A DNA stretch of 12,603 nucleotides from UBA7985 sp965658725 (GTDB lineage Bacteria > Pseudomonadota > Alphaproteobacteria > UBA7985), in NCBI GenBank assembly GCA_965658725.1, contig CBFHUI010000079.1:1-12603 (forward strand), written 5' to 3'. A program made the translations under genes and the position numbers. Position 1 is the first letter of the stretch. Each line of letters starts with the position of its first letter. Shown here piece after piece: positions 5,938 through 11,967 of this stretch. The notes beneath the pieces were generated by a model. That model saw nothing but the letters and a program-made list of their open reading frames with translations, was not told the origin of the DNA and did no database searches.

Positions 5938-5978
5938 TTGGTTCAATAAGGCGTTGGTCCACAACGGGGTAGAACCAA
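5938..5978 (-). repeat. inverted repeat downstream of rplO
   Basis: TTGGTTC (minus strand 5978-5972) and GAACCAA (5944-5938) form a 7-bp perfect inverted repeat with a 27-nt loop that itself holds the small stem GTTG / CAAC. It lies between rplO and the terminator-like hairpin. The loop is long, so the pairing is uncertain. Confidence 0.4.
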
Positions 5979-6002
5979 AGCTTTTTAGCGGCTCAGTGAG
6001 GC

Positions 6003-6497
6003 TTATTTGCCGGCGCGTTCACGCTTTCGCTTCGCAACGTAGTCCGTCTTCAGCGAGCCGCCCGACTTTTCAACAGCCTCTGCAGCGCCCTTGGACGCGC
6101 GGTAGACGTGAAGGTCCAGCTTGGTGGTCAGTTCACCGTTGCTTAGCAGGGACACGCCGTCCCGCTCGCGACGGATCACGCCAGCAGCGATCAGTGCTGC
6201 TGCGTCAACGGTTGCCTTGGCGTCCAGCTTGCCAGCGTCAACCGCCTGCTGAATCCGACCCACGTTGACTTCGACGAGGTCTTTCTTGAACGGCGCGTTG
6301 GTGAAGCCGCGCTTTGGCAAGCGACGGTAAAGCGGCATTTGGCCGCCTTCGAAGCCGTTGATGGTTGCGCCGGAGCGCGCCTTGAGACCCTTGTGACCCC
6401 GACCAGAGGTCTTGCCTTTACCGGAACCAATACCGCGACCCAGCCGCTTTTTGGTTTTGTACGCGCCCGGATTGTCGCGCAGTTCGTTCAAACGCAT
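6003..6497 (-). CDS. rplO: 50S ribosomal protein L15
   Basis: L15 is a late-assembling large-subunit protein with a long basic N-terminal arm. The 164-residue product starts MRLNELRDNPGA, then shows the glycine- and lysine-rich GRGIGSGKGKTSGRGHKG (20-37) and GFEGGQMPLYRRLPKRGF (48-65), which are diagnostic. The C-terminal part (about 76-150) follows the family fold, with an extra basic end (KRKRERAGK). The frame is open ten codons upstream; the start at 6497 follows family length and has a purine-rich stretch (AAGAAAGAAGACAG) ahead of it. It is the last gene of the spc-type block before the terminator-like hairpin. Confidence 0.97.
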   Translation of the reverse strand: MRLNELRDNPGAYKTKKRLGRGIGSGKGKTSGRGHKGLKARSGATINGFEGGQMPLYRRLPKRGFTNAPFKKDLVEVNVGRIQQAVDAGKLDAKATVDAAALIAAGVIRRERDGVSLLSNGELTTKLDLHVYRASKGAAEAVEKSGGSLKTDYVAKRKRERAGK

Positions 6498-6524
6498 TGT
6501 CTGTCTTCTTTCTTGCCTTGCGCA

Positions 6525-6556
6525 CACGGAGCGGACCTTGTCCGACGGTCTCCGTG
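6525..6556 (-). promoter_or_regulatory. nested hairpin in the rpmD-rplO gap
   Basis: In the minus transcript an outer 7-bp stem CACGGAG / CUCCGUG encloses an inner 5-bp stem CGGAC / GUCCG with a 3-nt loop, with a 5-nt asymmetric bulge on one side. It lies about 30 nt upstream of rplO in an 88-nt gap and has no U-tract. A role in processing or in setting rplO translation is possible. Confidence 0.55.
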
Positions 6557-6585
6557 CACTCGACTTTCAGGATCAGCGGCCTGCT

Positions 6586-6774
6586 TTAGGCCGCTTCTTC
6601 AACCTGCACCATGTGCTTAACGACATTGATCATGCCACGCACTGCAGGGGTATCTTCGAGATCGCGGGTCTGATGACGCTTCTTCAGTCCCAGACCAACG
6701 AGGTTCGCTTTCTGCTTTTCGGTGCAAGAGATCGCAGAGCGAAGCAGGGTAACGCGTACACGCTTATCAGCCAT
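6586..6774 (-). CDS. rpmD: 50S ribosomal protein L30
   Basis: L30 is a small protein of the large subunit. The 62-residue product contains the family pattern VRVTLLRSAISCTEKQKANLVGLGLKKRHQTRDLEDTPAVRGM split over residues 6-48, including the TLxRS-type strand and the LGLKK(R)xQ..RDLEDTPAVRGMI signature, and ends VVKHMVQVEEAA. The ATG has GGAG 7 nt upstream. It sits 35 nt after rpsE and before rplO, the standard position. Confidence 0.97.
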   Translation of the reverse strand: MADKRVRVTLLRSAISCTEKQKANLVGLGLKKRHQTRDLEDTPAVRGMINVVKHMVQVEEAA

Positions 6775-6809
6775 TGTCTTTCTCCGTTACGGAAGCCCGG
6801 TCGCCGCCC

Positions 6810-7397
6810 TTAGGCGTCGGCCATGGCCTCTTCGTTCTGTTCACCGGTCTGCAGCACATCAGCGGGCTTGATGCCGCGACGCTGAGCCACCTGACGAGGG
6901 GACTGCGTGCGGGTCAGCGCATCGATGGTTGCACGAACGAGGTTGTAGGGGTTTGACGTACCGTTGGACTTTGCAACAACGTCAGACACGCCCAAGGCTT
7001 CCATCACGGCACGCGATGGACCACCGGCGATGATGCCGGTACCCGCAGGTGCAGTGCGGAAAACCACCTTGCCAGCGCCGAAACGGCCTTCGACATCGTG
7101 GTGCAACGTCCGGCCTTCCTTAAGCGGAACCCGAACCATGGACTTCTTGGCAGCCTCGGTCGCCTTGCGAATCGCCTCGGGCACTTCCTTGGCCTTACCG
7201 TGGCCCTGACCGACGCGGCCCTTGCCGTCGCCAACCACAACCAGAGCAGCGAAGCCAAAGCGACGACCACCCTTCACAACCTTTGCAACACGGTTGATGA
7301 AGACGAGCTTTTCAATCAGCTCTGGGCCTTCGTCTTCGCGCTTGTTCCGACGATCGCGACCACCGCGACCCCCGCCTCTGTTATCATCACGAGCCAT
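6810..7397 (-). CDS. rpsE: 30S ribosomal protein S5
   Basis: S5 takes part in decoding accuracy and lines the mRNA entry channel. The 195-residue product has the N-terminal double-stranded-RNA-binding-like S5 domain (about 26-92; ELIEKLVFINRVAKVVKGGRR, FGFAALVVVGDGKGRVGQGHGKAKEVPEAI in order) and the C-terminal domain (about 100-165; GAGKVVFRTAPAGTGIIAGG and NPYNLVRATIDAL). The N-terminus is Gly/Arg-rich and disordered (residues 2-22). AAGGA lies 9 nt ahead of the ATG. A 140-nt gap with a hairpin separates it from rplR, wider than in most species. rpmD follows after 35 nt. Confidence 0.97.
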   Translation of the reverse strand: MARDDNRGGGRGGRDRRNKREDEGPELIEKLVFINRVAKVVKGGRRFGFAALVVVGDGKGRVGQGHGKAKEVPEAIRKATEAAKKSMVRVPLKEGRTLHHDVEGRFGAGKVVFRTAPAGTGIIAGGPSRAVMEALGVSDVVAKSNGTSNPYNLVRATIDALTRTQSPRQVAQRRGIKPADVLQTGEQNEEAMADA

Positions 7398-7456
7398 TCG
7401 ACTACGTCCTTTTCAGTTTGGAACAGCCTTGGTGCTTTCTGTACGAGACCTGCGAT

Positions 7457-7474
7457 GTCCGAGAACCCTCGGAC
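7457..7474 (-). other. perfect hairpin in the rplR-rpsE gap
   Basis: A 7-bp perfect stem (GTCCGAG / CTCGGAC) closes a 4-nt loop (GGTT on the minus strand). It sits in the middle of the 140-nt gap, with no U-tract, and shows no other obvious signal around it. Confidence 0.6.
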
Positions 7475-7537
7475 CGGCCAGGTCAACACCGCTGTCGTTC
7501 GAGCCGCTCCCCTGATGAGGTGAGCCAGCCCGGAGAA

Positions 7538-7900
7538 TTAGAAGTTCAGACCACCTTCGCGCGCGCCGTCGGCAACTGCCTTAACGCGGCCGTGGAACTG
7601 GTAAGAACCACGGTCGAAAGCGACCGTATCCACACCAGCAGCTTTCGCGCGCTCAGCAACCAGCTTGCCCACTTCAGACGCCGCAGCGATGTCAGTGGTC
7701 TTCGACAGCTTGCCCTGGAGCGCCTTGTCCACAGTGGACGCAGCAGCCAGCGTTACGCCGCGGACATCGTCGATGACCTGAGCGTAAATGTGCTTGGAGG
7801 AACGGAAGACGCTCAGACGCAGGCGACCGCGGGACTTGCGGGCCAGAGCGGAGCGGGTGCGGTTCGCACGATCAATCCGTTTTGTGTAACGAGTACGCAT
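7538..7900 (-). CDS. rplR: 50S ribosomal protein L18
   Basis: L18 binds 5S rRNA together with L5 and L25 and anchors it to the central protuberance. The 120-residue product shows the basic N-terminal arm (RTRYTKRIDRANRTRSALAR), RLRLSVFRSSKHIYAQVIDD (26-45), a central helix KLVAERAKAAGVDTVAFDRG, and the conserved C-terminal YQFHGRVKAVADGAREGGL. AAGGGA lies about 9 nt before the ATG. It follows rplF by 45 nt. Confidence 0.97.
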   Translation of the reverse strand: MRTRYTKRIDRANRTRSALARKSRGRLRLSVFRSSKHIYAQVIDDVRGVTLAAASTVDKALQGKLSKTTDIAAASEVGKLVAERAKAAGVDTVAFDRGSYQFHGRVKAVADGAREGGLNF

Positions 7901-7945
7901 GATTCGGTTTCCCTTCGTGGAAGCCGTAAACCCCGGTGAGGAGGT

Positions 7946-8479
7946 TTACTTCTTCTTGCCTTCCTTACGAGCGATGTATTCGCCGGCATACCGGATGCCC
8001 TTGCCCTTGTAAGGCTCTGGCGGACGGTATGCGCGGATCTCAGCAGCCATCTGGCCGATCTCCTGCTTGTCAGCCCCTTCGAGTTTGATCGAAGTCGGCT
8101 TTTCACAGGTAACCTTCACACCTTTCGGGATCGGGTAGAGAACGTCGTGCGAGAAACCAAGCTGCAGCTGCAGGTCGGAGCCCTTCAGGGCTGCACGATA
8201 ACCAACGCCCACCAGCTCGAGCTCCTTAGAGAAGCCTTCAGAGACGCCGCTCACCATGTTGGCGATGCGCGCGCGAGCCGTGCCCCACTGGGCGCGAGCG
8301 TCGCGAGAATCATCACGCGGGGTTATGGAAACTTCACCGTTCTCGAACTTCACTTCGACAGCAGCGTTTGCCAGGAAGCTCAGCTCACCGAGCTTGCCCT
8401 TGGCCTTAACTTCCTGACCGCTGACGGACACTTCAACGCCAGCAGGAACAGGGACTGGGTTTTTACCAATACGAGACAT
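7946..8479 (-). CDS. rplF: 50S ribosomal protein L6
   Basis: L6 binds near the sarcin-ricin loop and the factor-binding site. The 177-residue product has two L6 domains in tandem (about 11-82 and 90-164). Landmarks are MSRIGKNPVPVPAGVEV (1-17), ARIANMVSGVSEGFSKELEL and VGVGYRA (second half of domain one into domain two), then LGFSHDVLYPIPKGVKV and YRPPEPYKGKGIRY, the family signature (about 150-163), and a lysine end (KEGKKK). It lies 17 nt after rpsH. The ribosome binding site is weak and partly overlaps the rpsH stop region (AAGGGA about 11 nt away). Confidence 0.97.
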   Translation of the reverse strand: MSRIGKNPVPVPAGVEVSVSGQEVKAKGKLGELSFLANAAVEVKFENGEVSITPRDDSRDARAQWGTARARIANMVSGVSEGFSKELELVGVGYRAALKGSDLQLQLGFSHDVLYPIPKGVKVTCEKPTSIKLEGADKQEIGQMAAEIRAYRPPEPYKGKGIRYAGEYIARKEGKKK

Positions 8480-8496
8480 GTCTCACTAATCCCTTC

Positions 8497-8895
8497 TTAG
8501 AAGATCCGGCAGAGGACTTCACCGCCAACGTTCTTGGCACGCGCTTCGCCGTCAGCCATCACGCCCGAGGAGGTCGAGATGATCTGGACGCCGAGGCCGT
8601 TACGGAACGGACGGAGATCGCCAATCTTGGTGAATACACGGCGGCCCGGGGTTGATACGCGGTCGAGTTCGCGGATCACTGGATCACCATCGTGGTACTT
8701 GAGTTCGATCGTCAGCTCAGAGATGCCTTTGCGGATCTCAGCGACACTGTAACCGCGGATGAAGCCCTGGGATTCCAGAACCTTCAGAACGCTCTCACGC
8801 ATCTTGGAGGCTGGGGACTTTACGGAAGACAGGCGAGCGCGCTGACCGTTGCGAATGCGGGTGAGCATATCACCCAATGGATCGGACATTGCCAT
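8497..8895 (-). CDS. rpsH: 30S ribosomal protein S8
   Basis: S8 is a primary 16S rRNA binder. In E. coli it also represses the spc operon by binding its mRNA; whether it does so here cannot be read from the sequence. The 132-residue product starts MAMSDPLGDMLTRIRNGQ; the first ATG is preferred over the second because GGAG lies 7 nt upstream of it. SSVKSPASKMRESVLKVLESQGFI (24-46) and the C-terminal STSSGVMADGEARAKNVGGE (108-127) are the family signatures. It starts 11 nt after rpsN. Confidence 0.97.
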   Translation of the reverse strand: MAMSDPLGDMLTRIRNGQRARLSSVKSPASKMRESVLKVLESQGFIRGYSVAEIRKGISELTIELKYHDGDPVIRELDRVSTPGRRVFTKIGDLRPFRNGLGVQIISTSSGVMADGEARAKNVGGEVLCRIF

Positions 8896-8906
8896 TTGCG
8901 TTCTCC

Positions 8907-9212
8907 TTACCAGCTCGCCTTGATGACGCCGGGCAGACGACCAATCGAACCCAGCTCACGCAGAGCGATACGAGAAATATTGAAGCGACGGTACACAGCG
9001 TGCGGTCGACCGGTCAGGCCACAGCGGTTGTGCATGCGAATGCGGGAGGAGTTGCGAGGCAACTTCTGCAGCTTCAGCACAGCCATGAAGCGCTCGGACG
9101 GGTCCAGCTCACGGTTGTTGATGGTCGCCTTCAGTTCAGCACGCTTGGCAGCGTACTTGTTGACCAGGCGTTCCCGCTTCACTTCGCGGGCAATCATAGA
9201 CTTTTTAGCCAT
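8907..9212 (-). CDS. rpsN: 30S ribosomal protein S14 (long, zinc-free type)
   Basis: S14 belongs to the 30S head. The 101-residue product is the long proteobacterial form: MAKKSMIAREVKRERLVNKY at the start and LPRNSSRIRMHNRCGLTGRP then HAVYRRFNISRIALRELG at the end. It has a single cysteine where the zinc-ribbon form would have four, so it is the C-minus paralogue and does not need zinc. A GAGAGGA stretch lies about 8 nt before the ATG. It is 18 nt after rplE, and rpsH follows after 11 nt. Confidence 0.97.
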   Translation of the reverse strand: MAKKSMIAREVKRERLVNKYAAKRAELKATINNRELDPSERFMAVLKLQKLPRNSSRIRMHNRCGLTGRPHAVYRRFNISRIALRELGSIGRLPGVIKASW

Positions 9213-9230
9213 TCTCCAGATCCTCTCCGC

Positions 9231-9776
9231 TTAGCTTGTGAAGGGCATGTCGAAGGCGGCCAGTAGGGCCTTGCCTTCTTCGTTGTCTTTGGCCGTGGTA
9301 ACGATAACCACGTTCATCCCGCGGATCGTGTCGATCTTGTCGTACTCGATTTCCGGGAAAATGATCTGTTCGGTAATACCGAAGGAGTAGTTACCGTGGC
9401 CGTCGAAACCCTTGTCGGATACACCGCGGAAGTCGCGAATACGCGGCATTGCCATGGTGATCAAACGGTCCAGGAATTCGTACATGCGGGTTCCGCGCAG
9501 GGTCACCTTACAGCCGATCTTCATACCGTCACGGATTTTGAAGCCTGCTTCGGACTTGCGGGCGATGGTCTCAACCGGCTTCTGACCGGCAATCAGGGTC
9601 ATCTCTTCCATAGCCTGGGTCAGAACCTTGCGGTCCGTCACAGCGCCGGAAACACCCATGTTCAGCACGACTTTCGTCAGCTTAGGAACCGCCATCGGGT
9701 TCTTGATATCAAGATCAGCGGTCAGCTTTGGGATGACCACGTCCTTGTAGTGCGTCTTGAGGCGAGGTTCGCTCAT
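9231..9776 (-). CDS. rplE: 50S ribosomal protein L5
   Basis: L5 binds 5S rRNA and contacts P-site tRNA. The 181-residue product has the signatures NPMAVPKLTKVVLNMGVSGA (26-45), LIAGQKPVETIARKSEAGFK (61-80), IGCKVTLRGTRMYEFLDRLI (87-106), and RDFRGVSDKGFDGHGNYSFG (113-132) followed by ITEQIIFPEIEYD, with the conserved end MNVVIVTTAKDNEEGKALL. GGGAGG lies 8 nt before the ATG. It is 14 nt after rplX. Confidence 0.98.
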   Translation of the reverse strand: MSEPRLKTHYKDVVIPKLTADLDIKNPMAVPKLTKVVLNMGVSGAVTDRKVLTQAMEEMTLIAGQKPVETIARKSEAGFKIRDGMKIGCKVTLRGTRMYEFLDRLITMAMPRIRDFRGVSDKGFDGHGNYSFGITEQIIFPEIEYDKIDTIRGMNVVIVTTAKDNEEGKALLAAFDMPFTS

Positions 9777-9790
9777 CAGTTCGGCCTCCC

Positions 9791-10105
9791 TTAACCAATC
9801 ACAGCGCCGGAGCGTTTCGCAAAACGCTCCTTAACGCCTGCATCGTTGAAACGGTAACCAACGCGGGTTGGCTTACCGTCAGCCGGGTCCACCAGAGCAA
9901 CATTGGAAATGTGAAGGGACGCTTCCTGCGGGATGATGCCACCCGCTGCAGCCTGCGTCGGCTTCTGGTGCTTAAGCACCATGTTGGCGCCTTGGACGAT
10001 CACACGGTTGGACGCACGAAGAACCTTCGTCACCTTGCCGCGCTTGCCTTTGTCTTTGCCTGCCGTAACGACCACGTCGTCACCGGTTTTGATCTTGAGC
10101 TTCAT
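9791..10105 (-). CDS. rplX: 50S ribosomal protein L24
   Basis: L24 starts 50S assembly and sits beside the tunnel exit. The 104-residue product has an N-terminal KOW motif (GDDVVVTAGKDKGKRGKVTKV, split over 8-28) and the family core NRVIVQGANMVLKHQKPTQ (33-51), GGIIPQEASLHISNVAL (55-71). Its GGAGG lies inside the end of rplN and only 3 nt separate the stop and start, so translation is probably coupled. Confidence 0.97.
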   Translation of the reverse strand: MKLKIKTGDDVVVTAGKDKGKRGKVTKVLRASNRVIVQGANMVLKHQKPTQAAAGGIIPQEASLHISNVALVDPADGKPTRVGYRFNDAGVKERFAKRSGAVIG

Positions 10106-10108
10106 GGC

Positions 10109-10477
10109 TTAGAGAACCTCCGGGGCCAGAGAGATGATCTTCATGAAGTTCTTCGCGCGCAGTTCACGGGTAACCGGGCCAAAGATACGAGTACCAATCG
10201 GATCATTGTTCTTGTTGATCAGAACAGCAGCGTTCTTGTCGAAACGGATGACCGTGCCGTCAGGACGCTGAATGTCGTAGCGGGTGCGAACGATGACGGC
10301 ACGCTGCACGTCGCCCTTCTTCACGCGGCCGCGTGGGATAGCTTCCTTGACGGAAACAACGACGATGTCACCGACACCAGCCGTCCGGCGCTTCGAGCCA
10401 CCCAGCACTTTGATGCACTGAACGCGGCGAGCGCCCGAGTTATCGGCAACATCCATGTTGGACTGCATCTGGATCAT
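10109..10477 (-). CDS. rplN: 50S ribosomal protein L14
   Basis: L14 lies at the subunit interface and forms a bridge with 16S rRNA. The 122-residue product is full length and typical: MIQMQSNMDVADNSGARRVQ at the start, GDIVVVSVKEAIPRGRVKKG (36-55), FDKNAAVLINKNNDPIGTRIFG (split over 79-100) and RELRAKNFMKIISLAPEVL at the end. GAGGAG lies 6 nt upstream of the ATG. It is the first ribosomal gene of this block: rpsQ and rpmC, which normally precede it, are missing, and a 226-nt gap with a candidate promoter and structured leader lies between it and sppA. Confidence 0.98.
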   Translation of the reverse strand: MIQMQSNMDVADNSGARRVQCIKVLGGSKRRTAGVGDIVVVSVKEAIPRGRVKKGDVQRAVIVRTRYDIQRPDGTVIRFDKNAAVLINKNNDPIGTRIFGPVTRELRAKNFMKIISLAPEVL

Positions 10478-10520
10478 GTCGATCTCCTCAAGCTCAAATA
10501 AGTTTACAACAGCACAAAGA

Positions 10521-10566
10521 GCCGACGGGCTTTCTTCCCCCTGTCGGGAAAGGAGTTCCTGTCGGC
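10521..10566 (-). promoter_or_regulatory. structured leader hairpin upstream of rplN
   Basis: The minus transcript has an outer stem GCCGAC / GUCGGC (6 bp, extended past an A-C mismatch by GG/CC) enclosing an inner stem UUUCCC / GGGAAG (one G-U) with a short loop. It is followed by UCUUUGUGCUGUUGU, a moderately U-rich run. The 8-mer CCGACAGG occurs twice, so the 3' GUCGG can pair with either copy. It lies 44 nt upstream of rplN. An attenuator or protein-binding site is plausible. Confidence 0.55.
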
Positions 10567-10582
10567 ACTGCGATGGAGGTGG

Positions 10583-10611
10583 TTAATACGGAGACTCAGG
10601 GGTCTTCGCAA
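10583..10611 (-). promoter_or_regulatory. candidate promoter for the rplN block
   Basis: TTGCGA (minus strand 10611-10606) and TATTAA (10588-10583) lie exactly 17 nt apart, a good -35/-10 pair. Transcription would start near 10576, giving a leader of about 100 nt that contains the rplN hairpin. A 12-bp palindrome, ATGCGCGCGCAT (10637-10626), sits about 15 nt upstream. The location after sppA and before rplN is as expected if the block is an independent operon. Confidence 0.55.
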
Positions 10612-10657
10612 CTGCTACCCGCCTTATGCGCGCGCATGGCTGGCCGTCGATTTCGCA

Positions 10658-10690
10658 CCCGGATGCAGGGCTATCACCCCCGAATCCGGG
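10658..10690 (-). terminator. hairpin after sppA, possible terminator
   Basis: A 7-bp perfect stem (CCCGGAT / ATCCGGG) encloses an inner GGG / CCC pair, starting 13 nt after the sppA stop codon. An alternative overlapping fold pairs ACCGCCCG with CGGGGGT. There is no U-tract, so if it terminates transcription it would probably need Rho, or it protects the 3' end. Confidence 0.45.
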
Positions 10691-10703
10691 CGGTATCAAC
10701 CGA

Positions 10704-11948
10704 TCAGCAGTTTGGGAAAGGCCGCGCGTGGTAACTGCTGAGCACCAGCGGTTCAGCGCGCTGGCAAACGCTCAACCCGGCAGGCGGCGTATTGAGCTGC
10801 GACGGGTCGATCTCACTCTCCTGCCCGGTCAGGCTCGCGAACCACGGCAGGTCGCCCCATGAGCGCTGTACCGCGGCAAAATCTTCACCCAACCCGGCCG
10901 CCTCAGCCAGAGCGGCCAGCGCGCCGTCAAAGTCAGCCACCTCGTCCACCAGCCCCAGCGCCTGCGCTCGGCGTGGCGTGTAGACCATGGCTCCCATAGC
11001 GCGTACCTCATCGTCGCTGATCCCCCGAGCCTGAGTCACATGGTCCCGGAAGAGATCATAGAGGTCGTCGAGGTTGGCCTGCATTGCGGTGAGTTCTTCG
11101 GCGCTTGGTTCCCGATAAGGATTGCCGAAGTCCTTGCCGGTGCCAGCGGCCAGCGGGGTCGATTTGATGCCCCCGCGCGTTTCAACACCGCCCCAGAACA
11201 GCCCCTGATCCACCGCGATCGGATCATCGTAATAAAGAAGAGTGCCGAAGATCACACCGATCGAGCCGACCAGCGCCCCTTCGTCTGCGATAATTTTGTC
11301 AGCCCCAGCCATCGACCAAACCCCACCAGAGGCCGAAATCGACTGAACGTAAGCGTAAACGGGTTTCTCGGTCGCGGCCTGATAGGCTGCAACGCCATCA
11401 GCGATCGCCTTAGAACCGTTGATCGTGCCGCCCGGCGTATTCATGAGCAGCAAAACGCCCTTGATACTGTCGTCTTCCGCCAAATCGGCCAGCGTCTCTT
11501 TTACGCTGTAGCCGTAAGTCACGAAATCATTGCTGAACCAACCCGCCGGATTGGTATCCGTGGTCGACAAGCTGTCGATCAGGCCCGTGATCGGAACAAT
11601 GGCGAGCTTGTTTGTCTCGTCTTCATCGAACTCCCCCCGCACCAGACGCGTGAAGCTTTCTGCCCGACTGCCATCGTCTGCCAACGATCCATCGTCGCCG
11701 CCGCCTCCCCCAATCACCAAGGCGGCAAAAATGGCGAGCGTAGCAAGGAAGACCATGGCAACAGCGATCAGCCCCTTGATGGCAAACTTGGCTATTTCGG
11801 CAAAGAACGGCACACGGGCCTCCATGGTTGAGGGGGAAGATTGCCGCCGCGGGTTTCCGCGCAGGGATCCCGGCGCAAGAAAGTCAGCCCCTCGACTGCG
11901 TGACGACGCAGCGGAAGAGTAAGACGGTCGGTTGGTTGAATCACTCAT
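10704..11948 (-). CDS. sppA: signal peptide peptidase SppA, S49 family
   Basis: This membrane-anchored serine protease degrades cleaved signal peptides. The 414-residue product has a Ser/Arg-rich cytosolic N-terminus (1-50), one transmembrane helix (about 55-80, FAIKGLIAVAMVFLATLAIF), an acidic Gly/Asp linker, and a single S49 domain. Catalytic residues by family alignment are Ser207 in SISASGG and Lys262 in RGGIKS. LLLMNTPGGTINGSKAIADG (166-185), GSIGVIFGTLL (228-238) and RRAQALGLVDEV (326-337) support the family. One S49 domain means the short type that works as a ring, unlike the double-domain E. coli enzyme. The start is uncertain: ATG at 11948 lies 19 nt after the NUDIX stop but has only a weak ribosome binding site; Met42 (11825) has none. 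It is probably cotranscribed with lipB and the NUDIX gene. Confidence 0.93.
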   Translation of the reverse strand: MSDSTNRPSYSSAASSRSRGADFLAPGSLRGNPRRQSSPSTMEARVPFFAEIAKFAIKGLIAVAMVFLATLAIFAALVIGGGGGDDGSLADDGSRAESFTRLVRGEFDEDETNKLAIVPITGLIDSLSTTDTNPAGWFSNDFVTYGYSVKETLADLAEDDSIKGVLLLMNTPGGTINGSKAIADGVAAYQAATEKPVYAYVQSISASGGVWSMAGADKIIADEGALVGSIGVIFGTLLYYDDPIAVDQGLFWGGVETRGGIKSTPLAAGTGKDFGNPYREPSAEELTAMQANLDDLYDLFRDHVTQARGISDDEVRAMGAMVYTPRRAQALGLVDEVADFDGALAALAEAAGLGEDFAAVQRSWGDLPWFASLTGQESEIDPSQLNTPPAGLSVCQRAEPLVLSSYHARPFPNC

Positions 11949-11967
11949 GATTCACGAAATAATCATC

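Noticed and set aside
6526..7474. Shared GTCCGA / TCGGAC motif in the hairpins of the rpmD-rplO and rplR-rpsE gaps
   Set aside because: Only six bases are shared and the arrangement differs, so a repeat family is not supported.
5870..10520. The 10-mer AGCACAAAGA next to both the rplO-secY hairpin (5870-5879) and the rplN leader hairpin (10511-10520)
   Set aside because: Many shared 10-mers are expected by chance in a window of this size; the matching position is suggestive but not enough.
10626..10637. 12-bp palindrome ATGCGCGCGCAT upstream of the rplN promoter candidate
   Set aside because: Alternating GC sequence is common in GC-rich genomes; noted only as context.
10478..10703. Possible remnant of rpsQ or rpmC upstream of rplN
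   Set aside because: No frame in this gap gives S17- or L29-like sequence on either strand.
11040..11831. 263-codon plus-strand frame opposite sppA
   Set aside because: Antisense shadow of sppA; low-complexity basic translation with no domain.
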